Shown: positions 8,872-15,128 of the stretch, in pieces | How the letters are laid out: the number at the start of each line of letters is the position of its first letter | Position numbering within the stretch: position 1 is the first letter of the stretch | Assembly (NCBI GenBank): GCA_002413355.1 | Contig: DHWV01000049.1 | Coordinates: 5,717-23,348 of the forward strand | DNA length: 17,632 nucleotides | Reading direction: 5' to 3' | Source: Desulfobulbaceae bacterium UBA5173 | GTDB taxonomy: Bacteria > Desulfobacterota > Desulfobulbia > Desulfobulbales > Desulfobulbaceae | Notes under the pieces: model-generated | Database searches by the model: none | What the model was told of the DNA's origin: nothing | The model's input: only the letters and a program-made list of their open reading frames with translations | Made by a program: the position numbers and the translations under genes

Positions 8872-9935
8872 GAGAGCGCAGCCGCATCCTGATCGTCAAG
8901 CCCAGCTCGCTTGGCGACATCATCCACACCCTACCACTGGCTCATGCGATCAAGCGCAATTTCCCCGACTGCTCTATTGGTTGGATAATCCAGCAGGCAT
9001 TTGCCCCGCTCTTGGCGGCGGACAAGGCCATTGACCACGTTTATCCGATTCAGATTCCCTCGACCAGCGAGCCGCAGGCAGGCCGTCTTGCTTGGCTGGC
9101 AGCCTTGCAGGCCACGCTCCGCACGCTGAAGATGCTCCGCGCGCAATTCCGGCAGGAACCGTATGATCTCGTCCTTGACCTCCACGCCTCCTTGCGCAGC
9201 GGCCTGCTGGGACTGTGCAATCCGGGCGGCCTGCGCATCGGCTTCGCTGATGCCAAGGAGCTGAACAGCCTGTTTCAAGATCAGCTCGTGAATGTTCCTG
9301 CGGATGTGCAGCACGCGCAGGCGAAGAATTTGCTCTTCTGCCCGCAGCTCGGCATCCAAGCAGTGGCGGCGGATTTTCATCTCTGCTGCGGCGCAGAAGA
9401 CCAGCAGGCTGCGCAGGCCTTTTTGCAGGAACAAGGCGCGGCAGACAAGAAAATCATCTACGCCAATCCGGCCGCCCGCTGGCAGACCAAATTCTGGCCG
9501 GTTGAACGCTGGGCCGAACTCGCCGACCGTCTGCACAGCCAAGGCCTGGCCGTGGTCTTTGGCGGTAGCAAGGAGGATGCGGGCTATATCGCCACTATCG
9601 CCCGACTGATGCAGAGCACTCCATTGATCGCTGCTGGCCGCCTGAATTTGGCCCAGTCCGCCGCCCTGATCAGCCAAGCTGCCCTATATGTCGGCTTGGA
9701 TTCTGGGCCGATGCACATCGCGGCCTTGGCCGGAGTGCCGGTCGTGGCCTTGTTCGGCCCCACGCACCCGGAGCGGGTCGGGCCGTGGAAGGTGCCGCAG
9801 CGCATCCTCCAAGCTGAAGGACTGACCTGCTTGCAATGCCGGAAACGCAGCTGCGGCCATCTTTCCTGCATGAAGGGTATTACCGTGCCGATGGTTGCTG
9901 AGGCCGCCCGCTCTTTGCTCGCTGAAACAGCATGA
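8862..9935 (+). CDS. glycosyltransferase family 9, heptosyltransferase (WaaC-like)
   Basis: Cytoplasmic enzyme expected to add L-glycero-D-manno-heptose from ADP-heptose to the LPS inner core. The protein has 357 residues. The N-lobe begins ILIVKPSSLGDIIHTLP (about 9-25), the GT9 hallmark that includes the acceptor-site SSLGD. The C-lobe holds YANPAARWQTKFWP, the donor-site block LDSGPMHIAALAGVPVVALFGPTHP (near 278-302, D-x-GPMH conserved) and a late cysteine group, CLQCRKRSCGHLSCM (about 324-338), seen in many GT9 proteins. ATG 8862 is chosen because the fold begins immediately after it; GAGG (8848-8851) is a plausible Shine-Dalgarno 10 nt upstream. The first 10 bases overlap the end of the fusion gene, and the stop overlaps the next start as ATGA. 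WaaC is the best match from the SSLGD and GPMH motifs, but the linkage made is not certain. Confidence 0.88.
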   Translation: MQVGERSRILIVKPSSLGDIIHTLPLAHAIKRNFPDCSIGWIIQQAFAPLLAADKAIDHVYPIQIPSTSEPQAGRLAWLAALQATLRTLKMLRAQFRQEPYDLVLDLHASLRSGLLGLCNPGGLRIGFADAKELNSLFQDQLVNVPADVQHAQAKNLLFCPQLGIQAVAADFHLCCGAEDQQAAQAFLQEQGAADKKIIYANPAARWQTKFWPVERWAELADRLHSQGLAVVFGGSKEDAGYIATIARLMQSTPLIAAGRLNLAQSAALISQAALYVGLDSGPMHIAALAGVPVVALFGPTHPERVGPWKVPQRILQAEGLTCLQCRKRSCGHLSCMKGITVPMVAEAARSLLAETA

Positions 9936-10717
9936 AGATCAGCCTGATCATCACCACCTATAATTGGAAAGAGGCCTTGGCCCTGTCCTTGCAAAGCGCG
10001 CTCCAGCAGAAAATGAAGCCGCTGGAGATCATCATTGCTGATGACGGGTCGCGGCCTGACACAGGCGAGCTGATCCGCCGCATCGCGGCTGACGCGCCAG
10101 TGCCAGTCATTCACTCCTGGCAGGAGGACAAGGGCTTTCGTTTGGCCGCCAGCCGCAACAAGGCCATCGCTAAAACACGCGGCGACTACATCGTCCTCAT
10201 TGACGGCGACATCATCGTGGAGCGGCATTTCATCGCTGATCATGCCCGCGTCGCCCGGCCCGGCTGTTTTGTTCAAGGCACGCGGGTGCTGCTCGGCGAA
10301 CGATTGAGCCGAGATGTAATGGCCGGAAGGAATCTGCATGACCCCTTCTGCCGCAGGGGAGTGGAAAACCGCAAAAACTGCCTGCGCTCCGATATTCTCT
10401 GCCGCCTGTTCTCCTATCGTGACCGAGGGATGTACGGGGTGCGCACCTGCAATTTCGCCTTTTGGCGCAGTGACGCGCTGGCGGTGAACGGCTTCAACGA
10501 GGACTTTATCGGCTGGGGCAGGGAGGATTCCGAATTCAACGCTCGGCTGCTGAATTATGGCTTAGTGCGCCGGAACATTAAATTCAACGCCTTGGCCTAT
10601 CACCTTTACCATCCGTTCAACGACCGCGCTCAGTTGGAAGCAAACGATCTGCTGCTGAAGACCACTGTCGAGCAGAAGCTGAGTTGGTGCGAGAAAGGGG
10701 TGAACAGGTATCTTTGA
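9932..10717 (+). CDS. glycosyltransferase family 2 with a C-terminal galactosyltransferase-like domain
   Basis: Inverting GT-A sugar transferase, probably acting on LPS core or O-antigen in the cytoplasm. The protein has 261 residues. The N-terminal part holds SLIITTYNW (nucleotide-binding strand), IIIADDGS (about 33-40), WQEDKGFRLAASRNKAI (about 63-79) and the metal-binding DGD in LIDGDIIV (about 91). The C-terminal part (CNFAFWRSDALAVNGFNEDF followed by GWGREDSEF, about 171-200) is the Glyco_transf_7C type, where the ED pair is thought to be catalytic. This combination is common in LPS and capsule transferases. The start is fixed by the 4-nt ATGA overlap with the preceding gene. It is the last gene of the overlapping LPS block. 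The sugar transferred cannot be told from sequence. Confidence 0.9.
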   Translation: MKISLIITTYNWKEALALSLQSALQQKMKPLEIIIADDGSRPDTGELIRRIAADAPVPVIHSWQEDKGFRLAASRNKAIAKTRGDYIVLIDGDIIVERHFIADHARVARPGCFVQGTRVLLGERLSRDVMAGRNLHDPFCRRGVENRKNCLRSDILCRLFSYRDRGMYGVRTCNFAFWRSDALAVNGFNEDFIGWGREDSEFNARLLNYGLVRRNIKFNALAYHLYHPFNDRAQLEANDLLLKTTVEQKLSWCEKGVNRYL

Positions 10718-10743
10718 CGGGCTGTGGTGAACAGAAGCAATAT
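10714..10743 (+). promoter_or_regulatory. possible weak promoter for the DUF3365 gene
   Basis: TTGACG (10714-10719) is followed after 18 bp by CAATAT (10738-10743); the -35 is good and the -10 poor. It overlaps the GT2 stop and would give the haem protein its own transcript. The gap is short, so readthrough from the LPS operon is the alternative. Confidence 0.22.
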
Positions 10744-10773
10744 GGTAATTTTGCAAAAGGAAAGGTGACTGAG

Positions 10774-11679
10774 ATGGGAAGACGGTTCAGCATTCCGCTG
10801 AAATTCTTCGGCGTGTTTCTTCTGACTATCCTGCTCGTTGCAGGCGCGTTCATCGCCACGCTGAATTCGTTGCGGATACAGGTCTCACGCAATGAAGCCC
10901 GCGCCGTTGCTGATCAGGTGACAGCCTTCCGCTCGTGGGTTGCTCAAAGCGGCATGGTCTGGGTGCAGAAGCTGGCCCCGGGCTTTCATGACTTTCTTGA
11001 TGAGCAGCCCGATGCGAGCGGCGGAACTTTTTATGGCAAAAACCCAGCCTTAGCCACTAGAGAGCTGGCCATGATCGCCACCAGAGAGGCTGCCCGCACC
11101 TCCTTCCGAGTGACCAGCGACAACTGGCGCAAGGAAGAAAATGCGCCGGATGCCTTTGAGAAAGCGGCCATTGTCAGCTTTCAACAAGACAAAAATCTGC
11201 CTTTTGTCGAAAAATATGAGGAGGGAAAATACCGTTACGCCCAGCCGCTCCTTATGGAGCAGGCCTGCCTGCAATGTCACGGTGACCCCAAAGATGCACC
11301 CAAAATGGTGCTGGAAAAATACGGCAGAGAGAAAGCCTTCGGTTACAAGGTCGGCCAAGTGCGCGGCGTGATCAGCGTCATCGTGCCTGCGATCGGCATC
11401 AATGACGTATTGAAATCGTTGGCAAATCCGTATTCTTTGGCCTTGCTGGCAATCTCTTTGGTGCTGAACATCCTCTTCATCCGTTCCGTGGTGGTGCGAC
11501 TGATTGAGTTGACCCGAAATGCAGAAGCCATTGCTGCCGGCAAGCTGGAAACAGTCCTGAACTACACCAACCCCTCAGAGTCCAACGACGAGCTGGACCA
11601 TCTTTACCATGCGGTTAATCTGCTCAAGCGCAGCTTGGTGATTTTGTTCAAGCGGGTGGGAGGCGGCAAGCAAGGATGA
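10774..11679 (+). CDS. membrane-anchored DUF3365 (Tll0287-like) c-haem protein with HAMP domain
   Basis: The protein has 301 residues: a transmembrane helix (about 8-29), a periplasmic DUF3365 domain with one c-type haem site CLQCH (C165, C168, H169), a second helix (about 217-239), and a HAMP region (about 240-295). It then ends. Related DUF3365-HAMP proteins usually continue into a kinase, GGDEF or chemotaxis domain, so this one has a sensor layout without a visible output domain. It may be a redox or gas sensor that acts through a partner, or an electron carrier. ATG 10774 is chosen because a double AAAGG (10756-10765) precedes it with about 8 nt spacing; an in-frame GTG at 10765 is too close to that site. 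Its TGA abuts the stop of convergent dsbD. It sits after the LPS operon but is not obviously part of it. Confidence 0.85.
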   Translation: MGRRFSIPLKFFGVFLLTILLVAGAFIATLNSLRIQVSRNEARAVADQVTAFRSWVAQSGMVWVQKLAPGFHDFLDEQPDASGGTFYGKNPALATRELAMIATREAARTSFRVTSDNWRKEENAPDAFEKAAIVSFQQDKNLPFVEKYEEGKYRYAQPLLMEQACLQCHGDPKDAPKMVLEKYGREKAFGYKVGQVRGVISVIVPAIGINDVLKSLANPYSLALLAISLVLNILFIRSVVVRLIELTRNAEAIAAGKLETVLNYTNPSESNDELDHLYHAVNLLKRSLVILFKRVGGGKQG

Positions 11680-13524
11680 TCATTTCGCCACGGCCTTGTT
11701 GAGCACCGCGCTCAGCTCGTCTGTTGTATAAAAATCGCTCTTGTACACCTGCTCGCCCGTGCGGGAAAAGACTATCAGCAGCGGGATGCTCAGGCTGCCA
11801 GCCTGCCGGAGCATTTCCCTGCCCGCCGGATTGCTACCGGTGATATCCACCTTGATCGGCACGATTTCTTTTTGACTCAGCAGGCGGACGATTTCTTGAT
11901 TTTCCAGCACACCCTGCTCAAGAGCTTTGCAGTTCAGGCACCACTCAGCGGTGAACAGCATGATCACCGCTTTGCCCTCAGCCGCCGCTTTCTTCACCTG
12001 TTCCGGTGTGTGATAATAAATCCAGTTGATCGGCCCTCTGTCGGTCAGATGCACTGCGCTACAGAGGGACATCACCATCATCATCCCACCCGCGCCTACG
12101 AAAAAAAACTTCAGCAGCTTGCTGGAGGCAATCTGACGGGTGCGCCAAGCCAGCCAGCCGCCTGCAACCAAGGAAAAGCTCATCACGGGCCACCAGTACA
12201 GTCTGCTGGGCGGATTGGGTGGCGAGGCCAACAGCATGGCCGTGCCGATTCCGATGAAATACGTGGCGGCGGCCAGCATCAGCAGGCCCATCACTTGTTT
12301 GATCAGTGCGCTGGCCGGGCCGGTGCGCGGCATTTTTCGCACTAAATGGGGGGCGGCAGAGAGGGCGAGATACGGCAGAGCCATGCCACTGCCGATGGCG
12401 GCGAAGACGCTCAGCGTGGCGGCAGGCGGCTGAGCAGCAGCCCAAGCGGCTGCCGCGCCCATAAACGGAGCGGTGCAGGGCGTGGACAGCACCGCAGCCA
12501 GAACGCCCAAGCCAAAGGAGCCATGCAGAGTATCTTGCTCAGGGTGGAGCAGATAGAGCCATTCCGGCAGGCGGACTGAAAAAAAATCAAACATGCCCAA
12601 GGACATAATGCCGATGATCAGGCCAACGCCAATGGTGAAGGCTGGATACTGGAAGAGTTGATTGGTGGAGCTGAAGCCGCTGACCAAGGCGATCATCCCG
12701 CCTAATGCAAGCCAAAAGGCCAGCACGCCCAGCGACATGGCCGCGCCGAGCAGAAGGCATTGCCGCCGGTTTTTGGCTGCGTAGGACAGACTGATGATTT
12801 TGATCGGAATCAGAGGCAGGACGCAGGGCGTGAAGTTCAACAGCATTCCGCCGAAGGCTGCTGTACCAAGCAGCAGCGAAATTCCAGCCCAAGACGATCC
12901 GTTGATTGAAAATTTCCAGCCAAAAAGGCCAAATTTCACGCCGTTGCCAGAAGCAGTCGTCTGCCGCTGGTTCTTGGCAAAAAGCTCCTGATGCACCGAC
13001 CTAATTTTTTCGTCAGCCCCAGCGACGGTGATAGACGTTTTTAGCGGAATTTTTTGCGGCAGCAAGCACTGGCTGTCCGTGCAGGCTTGGTATTCCAGCT
13101 CCAATTCCAAACCGGGCATGGTACCTGGACTCAGTTTTGCCGCCACGTTGACCGGCAGATAGATAACGGTCTTCCCTGTGAAAGTCATCAGGCCGTCTTT
13201 GGCGTATGGTGCTTTGAATAGCTGTGCTGACGGATAGATCGGAGCGTCGCAGTGCAGACCTTGATCAGCCTTGCTCACAGTCAGCTTGGCCGGATAGGGA
13301 TTGAATTTGCCTGAGGGGCTGATTTGCCCGGCATCGGCGTTGATATGAAAGCCCTCGGCGATCTCGACGGCCACGGCCAGCGGTATCGTTTCCCCAAGTT
13401 TTGCGCGATCAGCGGGCCAGTAGGTAGCCGCACTCACCGGCTCACTGGCAGCAGCAATCTGGGGCAGAAAACCGGTAAGAAAAAAAAAGGCCGCCAGCAG
13501 CAGCTTGCAGGAAAAATTGCTCAT
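11680..13524 (-). CDS. dsbD: thiol:disulfide interchange protein DsbD
   Basis: Inner-membrane protein that carries electrons from cytoplasmic thioredoxin to periplasmic thiol proteins, serving disulfide isomerisation and cytochrome c maturation. The protein has 614 residues, near the usual length. Seen in order: a signal peptide (1-26, cleavage after AAA); the periplasmic alpha domain with the redox pair C148/C153 in ACTDSQC; an eight-helix membrane domain with TPCVLP (C234) and STPCTAP (C350), the known electron-relay cysteines; and a C-terminal thioredoxin-like domain with WCLNC (C529/C532). All three redox pairs are intact. The start is the first Met before the signal peptide; the Shine-Dalgarno is poor. 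It follows the two-CW gene by 72 nt and may be cotranscribed with it. Its stop abuts that of the DUF3365 haem protein, a possible client of the pathway. T8 runs occur on the coding strand, one in the signal peptide. Confidence 0.96.
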   Translation of the reverse strand: MSNFSCKLLLAAFFFLTGFLPQIAAASEPVSAATYWPADRAKLGETIPLAVAVEIAEGFHINADAGQISPSGKFNPYPAKLTVSKADQGLHCDAPIYPSAQLFKAPYAKDGLMTFTGKTVIYLPVNVAAKLSPGTMPGLELELEYQACTDSQCLLPQKIPLKTSITVAGADEKIRSVHQELFAKNQRQTTASGNGVKFGLFGWKFSINGSSWAGISLLLGTAAFGGMLLNFTPCVLPLIPIKIISLSYAAKNRRQCLLLGAAMSLGVLAFWLALGGMIALVSGFSSTNQLFQYPAFTIGVGLIIGIMSLGMFDFFSVRLPEWLYLLHPEQDTLHGSFGLGVLAAVLSTPCTAPFMGAAAAWAAAQPPAATLSVFAAIGSGMALPYLALSAAPHLVRKMPRTGPASALIKQVMGLLMLAAATYFIGIGTAMLLASPPNPPSRLYWWPVMSFSLVAGGWLAWRTRQIASSKLLKFFFVGAGGMMMVMSLCSAVHLTDRGPINWIYYHTPEQVKKAAAEGKAVIMLFTAEWCLNCKALEQGVLENQEIVRLLSQKEIVPIKVDITGSNPAGREMLRQAGSLSIPLLIVFSRTGEQVYKSDFYTTDELSAVLNKAVAK

Positions 13525-13557
13525 GAACAGTTGCGTGAAAAAAACACTCAGTAGGAT

Positions 13558-13596
13558 TGCCCTGCCGTGGCAGTAAGATATTGTAGCAGCAGGGCA
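13558..13596 (-). repeat. 8-bp inverted repeat between the two-CW gene and dsbD
   Basis: TGCCCTGC (13558-13565) and GCAGGGCA (13589-13596) are perfect inverted arms around a 23-nt spacer. A smaller CTGCC-GT-GGCAG (13562-13573) competes with it. It begins immediately after the two-CW stop. The nearest T-run on the minus strand (13543-13537) is about 14 nt further on, so it is not a canonical terminator. It could be a partial terminator or an mRNA-processing or stabilising structure in the dsbD leader. Confidence 0.35.
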
Positions 13597-13917
13597 TCAG
13601 CCCTTCCGCTGCTTGATCTCATTGAGGATGGTGATGCCCAGTTTAAACTGCGGCATTTCCTCCCGCCGCACCGACTCGTAAAAGTCGCATTGATGGCAAT
13701 CGCCAAATTTTTCCACATAATTGCCCTGTTTCTGCCCTTTGCAGAGCGAACCGGCCACCACCCAGCAGCAGCGGCCGCCGTTGGTGCCTCCATGAACACC
13801 ATCAGCACTCCGCTCAGTCGCCACCGGGCAGACACCAAGCTCATGGACTTTGGCTCCGCCCGGCTCGCGCCCGCATTTTTTAACTTCCCAACAGTTCAGC
13901 TTTTTCTTTTCGTCCAT
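13597..13917 (-). CDS. small cysteine-rich two-CW domain protein, function unknown
   Basis: A 106-residue soluble protein without signal peptide. It shows the pattern that names two-CW domain proteins: NCWEVKKCGREPGG (C9-W10, C15), GVCP (C30), GGRCCWVVAGSLC (C50, C51-W52, C59) and DCHQCDFY (C74, C77). Eight cysteines suggest a metal or Fe-S site, but the ligand is not known from the sequence. The domain also occurs as a module in signalling proteins; here it stands alone. ATG 13917 is chosen because CAGGAG stands 7 nt upstream on the minus strand; an earlier in-frame Met at 14013 would lie within the -35 box of the promoter and lacks family similarity. It has its own promoter candidate just after the ompW terminator, and dsbD follows downstream. 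A link to redox or thiol chemistry is only contextual. Confidence 0.8.
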   Translation of the reverse strand: MDEKKKLNCWEVKKCGREPGGAKVHELGVCPVATERSADGVHGGTNGGRCCWVVAGSLCKGQKQGNYVEKFGDCHQCDFYESVRREEMPQFKLGITILNEIKQRKG

Positions 13918-13984
13918 GATTCTGCTCCTGTCCTTGATCGGATGAAGTGGGGGCGGTTCGGCAGACTTGCTTCCAAGCGATGTC

Positions 13985-14013
13985 ATTCTAAACGGAGTCC
14001 CGGCAAAGATCAA
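13985..14013 (-). promoter_or_regulatory. sigma70-type promoter for the two-CW gene (and probably dsbD)
   Basis: On the minus strand, TTGATC (14013-14008) is followed after exactly 17 bp by TAGAAT (13990-13985), a 5 of 6 match to the -10 consensus. The predicted start is near 13978, giving a leader of about 60 nt ending in the CAGGAG Shine-Dalgarno. It begins 27 bp beyond the ompW terminator, as expected for a new transcription unit. Confidence 0.55.
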
Positions 14014-14039
14014 GTGCCGCCCGTTGTCCGCCGTTAGAC

Positions 14040-14070
14040 AAAAAAAGGCCGCCGGATAATTCGGCGGCCT
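14040..14070 (-). terminator. Rho-independent terminator of ompW
   Basis: Perfect 9-bp stem AGGCCGCCG (14046-14054) / CGGCGGCCT (14062-14070) with a 7-nt loop. Read on the minus strand, it is followed by a run of seven T (14046-14040), and a T-run also precedes the stem. It lies 53 nt after the ompW stop. On the plus strand it is followed by A, so it should work in the minus direction only. Confidence 0.9.
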
Positions 14071-14123
14071 GAAAAAAAGCGGTTGGCGAGCGTGCCCAAA
14101 CAGTCTTTTCTGTTGAATATCTA

Positions 14124-14843
14124 TCAGAATTTATAAGCAACCGCCACGTTGAACACCCAAGGATCAACCGCCACATCCACCTCATGTGTGGTGCCAAGAT
14201 CAGTTTTCAGTTTGGCGGTGGTTTCGATGTCCATATACCACAACGCGGCATTGAGATACCAGTTGTCCTTCACTTGCACGTCAACACCGGCCTGAGCCGC
14301 GAGACCAAGAGAATCCTTCAGCTCCATGTCAACAGACCGAATTTCTCCCAAATGGGCAACGGTCGGCAGCGTGTTCAACGTGGACAACAGCCTGCCGTCC
14401 ACTTTTTCGGAAAAGAACAGAGTGTAGTTCAGGCCAAGGCCAAGATAAGGGCGGAATCGCCAGTCTTTTTCGCCAAAATAATACTGAAGGGAGACCGTGG
14501 GCGGCAGATGTTTGGTCTCGCCGACCGCAATGCCCTCAAGGTCGCCCTTGCCGACGATATCATGACTGAACGGCGTGGCGGCGAGAACCTCCAAGCCAAT
14601 TTTGTCCCGCAGCATATAGACGGCCGTCAGGCTGAGCTGTGTATCATTCTCCACATCAACTCTGGCATTGTTTACGCCGTCAGGCAGCCCAGATACCGTG
14701 CCGCTGTCGCCAGAAGGCGCAACCGTGACAACACCTGCACGCACTAAAATGTCGCCTTTTTCGTGGGCTATCACCGGTGTGCTCAGGGCAAGCAGCACGC
14801 CAACTACGCTGACAGAAAGTATATTTCTTTTTGAAACGTTCAT
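14124..14843 (-). CDS. ompW: OmpW family outer-membrane beta-barrel protein
   Basis: A 239-residue eight-strand outer-membrane protein that, in characterised members, forms a narrow hydrophobic channel for small molecules. A signal peptide is clear (about 1-26, cleaved after VIA), followed by HEKGDILVRAGVVTVAP, the family opening. Recognisable barrel blocks include VSLQYYFGEKDWRFRPYLGLGLNYTLFF and the final VAVAYKF, which ends in the C-terminal Phe needed for outer-membrane insertion. The start is set by GGAGGT on the minus strand (14856-14851), 7 nt before ATG 14843. It has its own promoter candidate and terminator, so it is probably a single-gene unit. Length is slightly above that of enterobacterial OmpW (about 212). 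Ligand unknown. Confidence 0.93.
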   Translation of the reverse strand: MNVSKRNILSVSVVGVLLALSTPVIAHEKGDILVRAGVVTVAPSGDSGTVSGLPDGVNNARVDVENDTQLSLTAVYMLRDKIGLEVLAATPFSHDIVGKGDLEGIAVGETKHLPPTVSLQYYFGEKDWRFRPYLGLGLNYTLFFSEKVDGRLLSTLNTLPTVAHLGEIRSVDMELKDSLGLAAQAGVDVQVKDNWYLNAALWYMDIETTAKLKTDLGTTHEVDVAVDPWVFNVAVAYKF

Positions 14844-14891
14844 AGCATTGACCTCCAGATGAATTGTCCGGGTTGATCTGCTTTTTTTAAC

Positions 14892-14910
14892 GGCAACTCA
14901 GCATGTTGCC
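14892..14910. promoter_or_regulatory. inverted repeat in the ompW leader
   Basis: GGCAAC (14892-14897) and GTTGCC (14905-14910) are perfect 6-bp arms around 7 nt. If the upstream promoter is right, this forms a hairpin in the ompW 5' leader; otherwise it could be an operator. Read on the plus strand it is followed by CTTTCCCTTTTTTT, a poor terminator-like tail. Confidence 0.3.
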
Positions 14911-14925
14911 CTTTCCCTTTTTTTA

Positions 14926-14954
14926 ATTTTCGCTGATGGAAGAAAGGAAGTCAA
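14926..14954 (-). promoter_or_regulatory. probable ompW promoter
   Basis: On the minus strand, TTGACT (14954-14949, 5 of 6) is followed after 17 bp by GAAAAT (14931-14926, 4 of 6). The expected start is near 14919, with a leader of about 75 nt carrying the inverted repeat and a strong Shine-Dalgarno. No clear FNR-type TTGAT-N4-ATCAA site is seen. Confidence 0.4.
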
Positions 14955-14964
14955 GGAGTGAAAC

Positions 14965-15048
14965 ATGGTGACGCTAAACAGGGTAGTCCATAAGATGTGG
15001 TGTACAGTTTTTTCCACCGCTGAAGATTTCCAGCAGGCTTTGTTGTAA
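14965..15048 (+). CDS. possible 27-residue small ORF opposite the ompW upstream region
   Basis: ATG 14965 is preceded by AAGGAG (14953-14958) at 6 nt, an excellent Shine-Dalgarno, and the frame runs 27 codons to TAA (15046-15048). The product starts MVTLNRVVHKMWC and ends DFQQALL. It has no recognisable family, signal peptide or clear membrane segment. No good plus-strand promoter is placed upstream, and the AAGGAG overlaps the -35 box of the ompW promoter on the other strand, so the match may be chance. Listed because the ribosome-binding site is unusually good for an otherwise empty spacer. Confidence 0.15.
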   Translation: MVTLNRVVHKMWCTVFSTAEDFQQALL

Positions 15049-15128
15049 TTCTGCAAAAAAACAATCTGTTGCCATTATGAAGAAAATGAGCAAGTCATAA
15101 ACGGCTCTGTTTTAGTTCACTGCTCAAT

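Larger units (their letters stand above)
14844..15128. other. AT-rich spacer between cytochrome b and ompW
   Basis: This 285-bp stretch contains the ompW promoter candidate and Shine-Dalgarno, a short inverted repeat at 14892-14910, and a possible 27-residue plus-strand ORF. No convincing terminator for cytochrome b was found; only a weak 4-bp stem before T7 (AACAGATTGTT, about 15071-15061 on the minus strand) was noted. Base composition is clearly more AT-rich than the flanking genes, which is normal for a regulatory gap. Confidence 0.6.

Noticed and set aside
8931..10339. Two long minus-strand frames (8931-9677 and 9584-10339) opposite the GT9 and GT2 genes
   Set aside because: Both lie opposite genes with clear GT9 and GT2 motifs, and their products show no domain, signal or Shine-Dalgarno.
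15061..15071. Terminator for cytochrome b (short stem before T7 on the minus strand)
   Set aside because: Only a 4-bp AT-rich stem; too weak to call.
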